14,119 nt of DNA from Anaerolineae bacterium (GTDB taxonomy: Bacteria; Chloroflexota; Anaerolineae; B4-G1; SLSP01). The stretch is from contig JAFGNI010000528.1 in assembly GCA_016927095.1 (NCBI GenBank), positions 1-14,119 of the forward strand. The letters are read 5' to 3'. The translations under genes and the position numbers were made by a program. This document shows, piece by piece, positions 6,465 through 13,890 of this stretch (the first letter of the stretch is position 1; each line of letters starts with the position of its first letter). The notes under the pieces were generated by a model. It saw only the letters and a program-made list of their open reading frames with translations, was not told where the DNA came from and ran no database searches.

Positions 6465-7760
6465 ATGAGTGAAGGACGAAGGGTGCCCGGAGCGTTTCAC
6501 GTGATGACGAAGCCCCGGGGCCCTATCTGTAACCTAGATTGTGCTTACTGTTACTACCTTCCCAAGGAGAAGATGTACCCCGGCAGCGACTTCCGCATGC
6601 CGGATGAAGTCCTCGAGAGCTTCACGAAGCAGTACATCGCATCGCAGCAAGTCCCGGAGGTCACCTTTGGGTGGCAAGGGGGCGAGCCGCTCCTGATGGG
6701 CATCGAGTTCTTTGAGCGGGCTGTGGCCTATCAGGAGAAGTACCAGAAACCCGGCACGCGGATCATCAACACGCTCCAGACCAACGGCACGCTCATTGAC
6801 GACGCCTGGGGCGAGTTCTTCCACAAGCACAACTTCCTCATCGGGCTCAGCCTGGACGGCCCCCAACCGATGCACGATGCCTATCGCGTCGACAAGGCAG
6901 GGAAACCGACGTGGGAGAAGGTGATGCGGGGCCTGCACGTCATGCAGGCGCACGAGGTAGAGCACAATATCCTCTGCACCGTGCACGCAGCCAACGCCGA
7001 CCACCCCGTCGAGGTCTACCGCTTCTTCCGAGATGATGCCGAGATCGAGTTCATCCAGTTCATCCCGATCGTACGGCGGGACAACGAGACCGGTCACCAA
7101 GAGGGACTGGACGTCCGGGACCATTCTGTGACGGCCCGACAGTATGGCGACTTCCTCATTGGCGTCTTTGACGAATGGGTACGCCACGATGTGGGCCGCG
7201 TCTTCGTGCAGATCTTCGACGTGGCCCTGGCAGCCTGGATGGGGCAGCGGCCCGGCCTGTGCGTCTTTGAACCGACCTGTGGGCTGGGGTTGGCCATGGA
7301 GCACAACGGCGATCTCTATGCCTGCGACCACTACGTCGAGCCCAAATACCTGCTGGGCAACATCATGGAGACACCCTTGATCGACCTCGTGGCCTCTGAG
7401 CAACAGCGGGCCTTTGGCCGCGCGAAGCTGGAGACGCTGCCGCCGCAGTGTCTCGACTGCGAAGTGCGATTCATCTGCAACGGCGGCTGTCCCAAAAACC
7501 GCATCTTGGTGACAGGTGAGGGCGAGCCCAAGCTGAACTACCTGTGCAGCGGCTACAAGTCCTTCTTTATGCACATCGACCGGCCGATGCGCATGATGGT
7601 CGAGGAGCTGCGGCACCGCCAGCCGCCTGCCAACGTGATGCGCCGGATCAATGCCGAGGATCAGGCGCTGCAGGCCGCCTTCGCCTCGGCCAATCGCAAC
7701 GACCCCTGCCCATGCGGCAGCGGCAAGAAGTTCAAGCACTGCCACGGGCGCAGGCTATAG
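6465..7760 (+). CDS. Radical SAM anaerobic sulfatase-maturating enzyme-like protein with SEC-C tail
   Basis: This 431-residue radical SAM/SPASM protein is of the anaerobic sulfatase-maturating enzyme (anSME) type. Such enzymes oxidise an active-site Cys or Ser of a sulfatase to formylglycine, using S-adenosylmethionine and iron-sulfur clusters. The N-terminus carries CNLDCAYC (Cys22, 26, 29), the radical SAM 4Fe-4S site, followed by FGWQGGEPLLMG and LQTNGTLID. The SPASM region has CGLGLAMEHNGDLYACDHYV (Asp288 lies where anSMEs carry a key Asp), then CLDCEVRFICNGGCPKNR. The C-terminus ends in a SEC-C zinc-binding motif, NDPCPCGSGKKFKHCHG (412-428), an addition to the core enzyme. The start is set by AAGGAG with a 5-nt spacer. 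No sulfatase gene is visible here, so the partner must lie elsewhere, or the substrate is another peptide. The gene is convergent with the E2 gene. Confidence 0.93.
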   Translation: MSEGRRVPGAFHVMTKPRGPICNLDCAYCYYLPKEKMYPGSDFRMPDEVLESFTKQYIASQQVPEVTFGWQGGEPLLMGIEFFERAVAYQEKYQKPGTRIINTLQTNGTLIDDAWGEFFHKHNFLIGLSLDGPQPMHDAYRVDKAGKPTWEKVMRGLHVMQAHEVEHNILCTVHAANADHPVEVYRFFRDDAEIEFIQFIPIVRRDNETGHQEGLDVRDHSVTARQYGDFLIGVFDEWVRHDVGRVFVQIFDVALAAWMGQRPGLCVFEPTCGLGLAMEHNGDLYACDHYVEPKYLLGNIMETPLIDLVASEQQRAFGRAKLETLPPQCLDCEVRFICNGGCPKNRILVTGEGEPKLNYLCSGYKSFFMHIDRPMRMMVEELRHRQPPANVMRRINAEDQALQAAFASANRNDPCPCGSGKKFKHCHGRRL

Positions 7761-7801
7761 GTCGCCCGCCCGGGGCACAAGTGCACCGGTGCGTCTGCGT
7801 A

Positions 7802-7842
7802 GGCCGAAGCCGAGACAGAGACAACCTGCGTCGTCTTCGGCC
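7802..7842 (+). other. Secondary inverted repeat in convergent intergenic region
   Basis: GGCCGAAG (7802-7809) and CTTCGGCC (7835-7842) are perfect 8-bp arms with a 25-nt loop. It lies 41 bp after the maturase stop, ahead of the stronger hairpin at 7863-7890. It may contribute to mRNA 3'-end folding. No T-run follows. Confidence 0.3.
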
Positions 7843-7862
7843 CGACGGCGTGTAGGAGTACC

Positions 7863-7890
7863 CGGGGCGAGCGCAAGAGCGCTCGCCCCG
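7863..7890. terminator. Strong GC-rich hairpin between convergent genes, likely bidirectional terminator
   Basis: A perfect 12-bp stem (7863-7874 with 7879-7890) has a 4-nt loop, AAGA. It sits in the 159-bp gap between the ends of two convergent genes, the position expected for a terminator serving both strands. There is no T-run on either side, so it is not a classical intrinsic terminator. It may act as a U-tract-free terminator or as a 3'-end stabiliser. Confidence 0.55.
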
Positions 7891-7904
7891 AGATAAGCCG
7901 ATTG

Positions 7905-7916
7905 GTGATCGATCAC
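7905..7916. repeat. 12-bp perfect palindrome next to the E2 stop
   Basis: GTGATCGATCAC is a perfect palindrome 3 bp beyond the E2 stop codon. Its symmetry could suit a dimeric DNA-binding protein or a restriction/methylation site (it contains ATCGAT and overlapping GATC). Function is unknown and chance is possible. Confidence 0.3.
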
Positions 7917-7919
7917 GCC

Positions 7920-9350
7920 TCAAGCCAGCAGCAGATACGGCTCCTCGATCAGCTGCTTGATGTACTGCATGAAGCGCGCCGCCGGGGCGCCGTCCACGAG
8001 CCTGTGGTCGAAGGTCAAGCTCAGCCATAGCATCTGGCGCACGACGATCTCGCCGTCGACGACCGCCGGCGTGGCCTTGATGCGACCCACGCCCAAGATG
8101 GCGGTCTCGGGGAAGTTGATGATCGGCGTGAAGGCGTCCACCTCGTACATCCCCAAGTTGGTGATTGTGAAGGTGCTGCCGCTCAGCTCGTCCGGTAGCG
8201 ACCGACCCGTCCGGGCACGTTCCACCAGGGCGCGCACGTCCTGCGCGATCTCGACCAGGCCCTTCTTGTCGGCATCAGAGACGTGGGGCACCAACAGCCC
8301 GCGCTCCGTGTCGATCGCCAAGCCGACATGCACACCATCGAGATGGCGGATGACGGTGCTGCCATCGCCCTTGTCGTAGAGCCGCGCGTTCACGTAGGGG
8401 AAGGCCCGGAGCGCCTTGGCAGACAGCATGATGAGCAGGTCATTGTAGCTGATATTGTAGCCCAGCTGGTCGGCGAGGCTCGCCTTTAGACGCTCGCGGA
8501 GTGCCACGAAGGCCGTCGCATCGACCTCCATCGTCAAGGTCACCGGCGCCGTAGCCTGATGGCTCTCGTGCATGCGTTCGGCGATGATGGCACGCACGCC
8601 GGAGACTGGAACTTCAGCCAGATACCCCTCGCCAGCCGGCGCCACAGGAGCTGCGGGTGCCACCGGTACAGGTGCCGTGGGAACAGGCGCGCTGACGGCA
8701 GGCACAGGAACAGCAACCTCTGCCGCGGCCGCTGCAGCCTCGACGTCGGCCTTGACGATGCGTCCCTGGGGGCCTGTGCCCTCAACGGACAGCAAGTCCA
8801 CGCCTAGACTCTCAGCAAGACGTTGCGCGACCGGGGATACCTTCGGCTGCGCCTCAACAAAGGCAAGGACATCGCGCTCGATGATGCGCCCGTTGGGACC
8901 GGAGCCTGCGATCTCAGCGATATCGACGCTATGCTCTGCTGCCGTCTTGCGAGCGCGCGGTGACGCGAAGATACGGCCCTCGCGTGCAGGTGCGGATGGT
9001 TCCGCAGGCACAGGCGCCCCTGCAGACGCCGGCGTCTCGGCTGCACCCTCAGCTACGGCTTCCGAGGGAGCCGCAGCTGATGTAGCCCCCTCCTCTTCTA
9101 GAGGATCATCAGGGTTCCGCGTGATCAGGCCCACAACCGTTAGCACCGGCAACAGCTCGCCCGCAGGCGCCAGAATCTTGCGCAGATAGCCCCGGCGGGT
9201 CGACTCGACATCCAGCACCGCCTTGTCGGTCTCTACGGTGAAGAGCACCTCGCCGCGATCGACGGGGTCGCCTTCCTCCTTGAGCCACTCGACGATGCGG
9301 CTTTCCTCTACGGTCTGCCCCAGTTTCGGCAGGATGACTTCGTAAGCCAT
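7920..9350 (-). CDS. Dihydrolipoyl acyltransferase (E2) of a pyruvate/acetoin-type dehydrogenase, with two subunit-binding domains
   Basis: This 476-residue E2 core enzyme of a 2-oxoacid dehydrogenase complex transfers the acyl group from lipoyl-lysine to CoA. The order is a lipoyl domain (1-80, ETDKAVLDVES with the lipoylated Lys43), an Ala/Pro linker, a first peripheral subunit-binding domain (about 127-163, ASPRARKTAAE and GPNGRI), a second such domain (about 170-206, KVSPVAQRLAESLGVD and GTGPQGRI), an Ala/Pro/Val linker (about 207-243), then the catalytic acyltransferase domain with DHRLVDGAPAARF (His449, Asp453). Two subunit-binding domains in one E2 are unusual; one is the norm. The ATG at 9350 has GAGGGGG 5 nt upstream and lies 11 bp after the E1 stop, so the two are surely an operon. 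Pyruvate is the likely substrate, but acetoin or a branched-chain 2-oxoacid is possible. Confidence 0.95.
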   Translation of the reverse strand: MAYEVILPKLGQTVEESRIVEWLKEEGDPVDRGEVLFTVETDKAVLDVESTRRGYLRKILAPAGELLPVLTVVGLITRNPDDPLEEEGATSAAAPSEAVAEGAAETPASAGAPVPAEPSAPAREGRIFASPRARKTAAEHSVDIAEIAGSGPNGRIIERDVLAFVEAQPKVSPVAQRLAESLGVDLLSVEGTGPQGRIVKADVEAAAAAAEVAVPVPAVSAPVPTAPVPVAPAAPVAPAGEGYLAEVPVSGVRAIIAERMHESHQATAPVTLTMEVDATAFVALRERLKASLADQLGYNISYNDLLIMLSAKALRAFPYVNARLYDKGDGSTVIRHLDGVHVGLAIDTERGLLVPHVSDADKKGLVEIAQDVRALVERARTGRSLPDELSGSTFTITNLGMYEVDAFTPIINFPETAILGVGRIKATPAVVDGEIVVRQMLWLSLTFDHRLVDGAPAARFMQYIKQLIEEPYLLLA

Positions 9351-9361
9351 AGGTTCCCCCT

Positions 9362-11419
9362 CTACAGAATGCTGCGGATAGCGTCAACGATGCGGTCCAC
9401 GCCGGGGATATCGGCATCCTCCAGCGTTTCGCTCATCGGCACCGGCACGTCGGCTGCAGAGACGCGCACGACCGGGGCATCCAACCAGTCAAACAGCTCT
9501 TCCTGGATGCGCGCAGCGATCTCGCTGATGAAGGAGTTGGTCGGATAGGACTCGGTCACGCCGATCACCCGTCCGGTCTTCCGGACGGACTCGGCGATGG
9601 TCGCCATATCCAACGGCTTCAGCGTGCGCAGGTCGATCACCTCGACGCTGACCCCCTCGGCCGCCAGTCTCTCCGCCGCCTCCAAGCAGCGATGCACCAT
9701 TCGGGAGTAGGTGATCACGGTGACGTCCGTGCCCTCACGCTTCACGTCGGCAACGCCGTAAGGAATGATATAGTCCTCGTCGGGGACGTTGCCCTTAACG
9801 CCGTAAAGCATCTTGTGTTCGATGAACATGACCGGGTTGTCGTCACGGATTGCGGCCTTCAGCAATCCCTTGGCGTCGTAGGGGGTGCTGGGCATTACGA
9901 CGTAGATACCGGGGAAATGGGTCCAGAGCGACTCCAGCGACTGCGAGTGGTGCGCCGCGATGCTGCGCCCGGCCCCACCCTCGGTCCGCACGACCACGGG
10001 CACCGTGGTCTTGCCGCCGAACATGAAGCGGTTCTTCGCCCCTTGGTTCGCCAGCTGGTCCATCGCCAGCGGCGTGAAGTCCACGTACATGATCTCGACC
10101 ATCGGGCGCATGCCCGCCATCGCAGCGCCGACCGCCACGCCGGCGATGCCGGCCTCGGAGATCGGGGTGTCCATCACCCGCTCCTCGCCAAACTCATCGA
10201 AGAGTCCCCGCGTCGCGCCGTAGGCACCGCCGTACAAGCCGATGTCCTCACCCATGAGAAAGACGCTATCATCGCGGAGCATCTCCTCGCGCATTGCCTC
10301 CTGCAGGGCCTCGCGGTACTCGATCTGGCGGGTGCCAGGTCCACCCTTGCGCACCAGCTCGCGCAGTTGCTTCTCCCGATCGATATCCGCCTGCGACCAC
10401 TTGAAGGGCGCGTAGACGAAATTGTGCAGCTCTTCGGGATCCGGCATCGGCGAACCAAGCGCGAAGTCCGTGGCCACATCGATCGCCGCCTCCACTGTCT
10501 GCTCGACGGCGTCAATCTCGGCCTCCGTCGCTAAGCCCTGACTCACCAGCATCGCCGCGAAGTTGGGGATGGGGTCGCGTGCTTTCCACTCGGCCTCCTC
10601 TTCCTTGGTCCGGTACGCGCGGGGATCGGAACGGGAGTGTCCGTACCACCGGTAGGTCTTGGCCTCGAGTAGGTAGGGGCCCTTGCCGCTGCGGGCGTGG
10701 GCAACAGCCCGGCCCACTGCCTCGCGCACCGCGAGAAGATCCATGCCGTCGACGACCTCGTTCTCGATGCCGTAAGCACACCCACGATCGGCGATATCGA
10801 GCTTCGCCGCCGCGCTCTCGATGGGCACAGACATGCCGTAGAGGTTGTTCTCCACAATGTAGACGATGGGCAGGTTCCACAGGGCCGCCATGTTCAGGGA
10901 TTCGTGGAAGTTGCCCGTATTCGCTGCGCCGTCCCCGAAGAAGCAGAGCACCACATTGCCGGTCTTCTTCTTCTTCTGAACCAGCGCGGCGCCGGTCGCC
11001 ACCGGGATATTGCCGCCGACGATGCCTGTGGCGCCCAGATTGCCCTTCTGGACGTCAGCAATGTGCATCGAGCCGCCGCGACCAGCGGAGTAGCCCGTGA
11101 CACGCCCACAGAGCTCCGCCAGCATCTTGTTGTAGTGATCCTGATGCTGCTCCTCGGTCTTGGCTGCGATCGCGCCGCGCGCGTAGCAGTGCCCGTGCCC
11201 GCGATGGGTGGAGGTGATGAGATCATCATCTTGCAGCACCGACATCGCGCCCACCGCCACGGCTTCCTCGCCGGCGTAGAGGTGCGAGGCACCCTTGATC
11301 TTGTTCTGCCCCAACAGGTCGTAGACCTGGTTCTCGAAGAACCGGATCGCCTGCATCTGCTTGAGGAGCTCGAGGGCCTCCTCTTTGCTCATATCCTTCA
11401 ACATCTGCGCCTTATCCAT
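9362..11419 (-). CDS. Fused E1 alpha-beta subunits of a thiamine-diphosphate 2-oxoacid dehydrogenase
   Basis: This single 685-residue protein carries both halves of an E1 enzyme. The E1 alpha part (about 1-340) has HRGHGHCYARG (72-82), GRGGSMHI, the thiamine-diphosphate motif GDGAANTGNFHESLNMA through NN (162-192), and YGHSRSDP (259-266). The E1 beta part (about 364-685) starts at RQIEYREALQEAM and contains GEDIGLYGGAYG, TPISEAGIAG and AHHSQSLE, where the conserved beta-subunit His lies. Together they decarboxylate a 2-oxoacid and load the acyl group onto E2. The two subunits are normally separate genes of about 330-360 and 325 residues, so this is a natural fusion. Pyruvate is most likely; the alpha half also resembles acetoin dehydrogenase. 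The ATG has AAGGAG 5 nt upstream and lies 30 bp after the polyol-phosphate dehydrogenase gene. No E3 gene is in the window. Confidence 0.95.
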   Translation of the reverse strand: MDKAQMLKDMSKEEALELLKQMQAIRFFENQVYDLLGQNKIKGASHLYAGEEAVAVGAMSVLQDDDLITSTHRGHGHCYARGAIAAKTEEQHQDHYNKMLAELCGRVTGYSAGRGGSMHIADVQKGNLGATGIVGGNIPVATGAALVQKKKKTGNVVLCFFGDGAANTGNFHESLNMAALWNLPIVYIVENNLYGMSVPIESAAAKLDIADRGCAYGIENEVVDGMDLLAVREAVGRAVAHARSGKGPYLLEAKTYRWYGHSRSDPRAYRTKEEEAEWKARDPIPNFAAMLVSQGLATEAEIDAVEQTVEAAIDVATDFALGSPMPDPEELHNFVYAPFKWSQADIDREKQLRELVRKGGPGTRQIEYREALQEAMREEMLRDDSVFLMGEDIGLYGGAYGATRGLFDEFGEERVMDTPISEAGIAGVAVGAAMAGMRPMVEIMYVDFTPLAMDQLANQGAKNRFMFGGKTTVPVVVRTEGGAGRSIAAHHSQSLESLWTHFPGIYVVMPSTPYDAKGLLKAAIRDDNPVMFIEHKMLYGVKGNVPDEDYIIPYGVADVKREGTDVTVITYSRMVHRCLEAAERLAAEGVSVEVIDLRTLKPLDMATIAESVRKTGRVIGVTESYPTNSFISEIAARIQEELFDWLDAPVVRVSAADVPVPMSETLEDADIPGVDRIVDAIRSIL

Positions 11420-11449
11420 TTTGGCTCCTTATCCTTAACCTAGCTCACA

Positions 11450-12640
11450 TCACAACGATCGATAGCGTTCCAATACACGCTTGCCTAGATCCTCGTCCTC
11501 CCGGACCTGGCATACATCCCATAGGGTCTGCCCAACACCAGTGTCGCGTATGCGGCGTTGCAGCGCCACCGCGTGCTCATCCTCTGGGTTAGCGTAGGCG
11601 AGCGCCGCCGCGATGCCCCAGACCAACCCGTCTGGGGTCACACCGCATCGCTCCGCGAGCCGCGCAGCGCCGACAAGCCGGTCGCCCGACGCCAGCTTGC
11701 GCAACGGATCTCGCGCCAGGCGGCTGATCGGATCGCCCAACGCTCTGTTAGCGAAGCGCACCAGCAGGTAGTCGATATGCTCCTGGAAGGAGACGGGCTC
11801 GAAACCGAAGGTGGCGACCAGGGCACGAGCGGACTCCGCCAGGCCACGATCCAGCCGCGACCGCACCCACGCATCCTCCAGGGCCTCATAGCCGAACGCG
11901 TAACCTCTCAGGGCGCCGAGATAGCCCAAAATCGCGTGACCGGCGTTGTGGATGTAGAGCTTGCGCGCCGTATAGGCCTCGAAGGGGGTGACGGGCTTCA
12001 TGCCTACGACCTCCGGAATGGCGCCCACAAAGGCGTCGCGGTCAACAGGCAGCACCTTGTACGGCTCCGCGACGATAAGCGACGGGTCGACGGCCCGTTG
12101 CTCCGGTGTGGGTACCGGGGACATACGGGCGATCACGGCGGGCACCAATCCGACGCGCGCTTTGAGCAAAGGCCGTTGTCCCTCTGGGAGAGCTTTGGCG
12201 AGGTAGCCACCCAGCTGCTCCGGTGCATCGTGGAGGTTCTCACAGATGATGATGTTAGCCGGCGCCGTATCCCCCGCCGTCCATCGCCGGACCAACCCCT
12301 TGGCGATGGGAGCCGCAATCGCCGGCAGGGCTCTTGCGCCAACCGCCGTTGCCATGATGGAAGTCTTCGCCACTTCCTGCGCCACGGCCTCAACGTCCCG
12401 TCCATCCACAGACCGGACCGGACCGATCGTCCGCTCCTCCACCCCCAAGACACTGGCCAAGCGCAGCGTGTAGACACCGCGATCCGCAAGCGCGCTCACC
12501 AGCTCCGCATCCACATCCACGAAGACGACTTCATAGCCGGACTCGGTGAAAAGCTGGCCCAGGAAGCCACGCCCCACGCTGCCGGCGCCGAAGACCACCG
12601 CGGTTGCGCGTCTGTCGCCCATGCCGGTTGGTTGAGTCAT
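11450..12640 (-). CDS. mtlD: Mannitol-1-phosphate 5-dehydrogenase-like polyol(-phosphate) dehydrogenase
   Basis: This 396-residue NAD(P)-dependent enzyme is of the long-chain mannitol-1-phosphate dehydrogenase family, which interconverts a polyol phosphate and its ketose phosphate (mannitol-1-phosphate and fructose-6-phosphate in MtlD). The N-terminus has the Rossmann motif FGAGSVGRGFLGQLF (17-31) followed by an acidic VDVD. IICENLHDAPEQLG lies in the middle. The catalytic signature K-x4-N-x2-H is present as KLYIHNAGH (Lys227, Asn232, His235). Length matches MtlD (about 380). I chose the ATG at 12640, which overlaps the upstream kinase stop in TGATG, rather than the longer in-frame ATG at 12760, because the extra 40 residues are Gly/Arg-rich, unlike the family, and lie inside the kinase gene. 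Mannitol-1-phosphate is the default substrate; the isomerase and kinase neighbours leave pentitol or other hexitol phosphates open. Confidence 0.88.
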   Translation of the reverse strand: MTQPTGMGDRRATAVVFGAGSVGRGFLGQLFTESGYEVVFVDVDAELVSALADRGVYTLRLASVLGVEERTIGPVRSVDGRDVEAVAQEVAKTSIMATAVGARALPAIAAPIAKGLVRRWTAGDTAPANIIICENLHDAPEQLGGYLAKALPEGQRPLLKARVGLVPAVIARMSPVPTPEQRAVDPSLIVAEPYKVLPVDRDAFVGAIPEVVGMKPVTPFEAYTARKLYIHNAGHAILGYLGALRGYAFGYEALEDAWVRSRLDRGLAESARALVATFGFEPVSFQEHIDYLLVRFANRALGDPISRLARDPLRKLASGDRLVGAARLAERCGVTPDGLVWGIAAALAYANPEDEHAVALQRRIRDTGVGQTLWDVCQVREDEDLGKRVLERYRSL

Positions 12641-13890
12641 CAGCGACCCGCCTCGCGCGCCCATAGGCCGGCGTCCCATAGGTAAACCCAAGCCGTGTCG
12701 GAGAGTGTCATCGGATGGTGCTCCCAACCTTCCGCCACCCGCGCCACGGTCTCCTCCCAACCAAGGAGACCGGAGAGCGCATCGGCTGCCTCCACGTTGC
12801 AGGCACCCACCGCCACCGCCATCGTGACGGCCTGCATCACGGGCAGACCGCGCAAGAGCGCCGATAGGAAACCGGCGATCGTCGCATCACCGGCGCCTGT
12901 GGTCCCGACAAGGTTGGCCCTGAAGCATGGCGCCCAGAGCTCACGGTCCGCCCAGTCCGATAGATCGGCCGGCGCGGCCTTGCCCAAGGACGCGAGCTTG
13001 GTGGCGTTGGCCGTTCTGAGGTAGAACCCGCGCTCACCCAACTTGAGCCCCACGATGCCCACCCCCAGAGCAAGGAGCTCCTCGCTGACGTCAGTCAACA
13101 GCTCCGGCGTCACGCTGTCCATCAGGTTACCGCTGCCAGATCGCGACAGGTCGTCGTAGCTGTCCGGGCGTAGCATGTAGAGGATCTCCTCGATGCTGGG
13201 GAGGAAGATACCAACGTAGGGCAGCGTATCCGTCAAGATGGCAGCCCAGTCGACACGTCCAGCCTCAGAGTTCGGGTCGGGCAATGCCATATCCAAGGAG
13301 GTCGTCACGTTCAGCTGACGGACGCGCCGGAATATCTCGGTGAGTTCCCTGCCATGATCGGCGTAGGTGCGCTGCATCAGGGGCGGATAGCCGAAGTGGA
13401 AGAGCCGCGACCGGGCGACGACGTCATAGCGGACATCATCCGCGCCAAAGGTGTTGTTGGCACCGGGTGAGTGCAGGAATACGCGATCGATGCCAGGGGG
13501 GCTGATGATCACGGTGTACGATGTCCCCGTCTCGGGATCCTCAACCATGCCATCGGCAAGGTGGGCCGCCCATCGAGAGACGATGTCGCGCACGACCCGG
13601 CCCAAGGGATCAGCACCGACTTTGCCCATCAACTGGGTCTGGATCCCCAACCGGTGAAGGGCTAAGCCCGTGTTGGAGACCGCCCCACCGGTGGAGAGGA
13701 CCGCATCACCAACCTCCACAAGCTTCCCCGGCCGCAGTAGGGACGCCAGGGACGGCGCCCCTGAAGCTCCGGCACGGCTCGGGAATGCGTCGGAGAGATC
13801 CGGGATGATGTCGAGACAGATATGCCCAGCGACTACGGCATCCCAACCGGGCTGCGGCGATTCCTGGACGTCAGTCTGCACCGTTGCCAC
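12640..13890 (-). CDS. PfkB/ribokinase-family sugar kinase
   Basis: This 416-residue kinase of the PfkB/ribokinase family phosphorylates a sugar or sugar acid with ATP. The N-terminus has AGHICLDIIPDL, then GGAVSNTGLALHRLG, the substrate-binding glycine motif, and GTTGAGDATIAGF near the C-terminus, whose Asp335 is the catalytic base. The protein is longer than the 300-350 residues usual for the family, mainly through insertions and a C-terminal tail of about 30 residues. The start is a GTG at 13890 inside the end of the isomerase gene (20-nt overlap); a second GTG at 13881 is an alternative, and neither has a strong Shine-Dalgarno. The stop overlaps the dehydrogenase start in TGATG. Context suggests the substrate is the ketose produced by the isomerase (xylulose or fructose), but this is inference. 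Confidence 0.92.
   Translation of the reverse strand: MATVQTDVQESPQPGWDAVVAGHICLDIIPDLSDAFPSRAGASGAPSLASLLRPGKLVEVGDAVLSTGGAVSNTGLALHRLGIQTQLMGKVGADPLGRVVRDIVSRWAAHLADGMVEDPETGTSYTVIISPPGIDRVFLHSPGANNTFGADDVRYDVVARSRLFHFGYPPLMQRTYADHGRELTEIFRRVRQLNVTTSLDMALPDPNSEAGRVDWAAILTDTLPYVGIFLPSIEEILYMLRPDSYDDLSRSGSGNLMDSVTPELLTDVSEELLALGVGIVGLKLGERGFYLRTANATKLASLGKAAPADLSDWADRELWAPCFRANLVGTTGAGDATIAGFLSALLRGLPVMQAVTMAVAVGACNVEAADALSGLLGWEETVARVAEGWEHHPMTLSDTAWVYLWDAGLWAREAGR

Noticed and set aside
6534..7745. Long minus-strand reading frame (about 403 codons) opposite the radical SAM gene
   Set aside because: It is fully antisense to a gene with complete conserved motifs. It shows no recognisable domain and is expected from high GC.
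8610..8740. Repetitive-looking stretch within the E2 gene
   Set aside because: It encodes the Ala/Pro/Val-rich flexible linker usual in E2 proteins, so it is not a mobile element or CRISPR array.
9692..11443. Two plus-strand frames (280 and 248 codons) opposite E1
   Set aside because: The E1 alpha-beta sequence is complete and strongly conserved on the minus strand.
11558..12685. About 375-codon plus-strand frame opposite the polyol dehydrogenase
   Set aside because: The minus-strand dehydrogenase has complete catalytic and Rossmann motifs, and the antisense frame has none.
12641..12760. Longer dehydrogenase start at 12760
   Set aside because: The added 40 residues are Gly/Arg-rich, lie inside the kinase gene, and have no family counterpart. 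ATG 12640 overlaps the kinase stop as in coupled genes.
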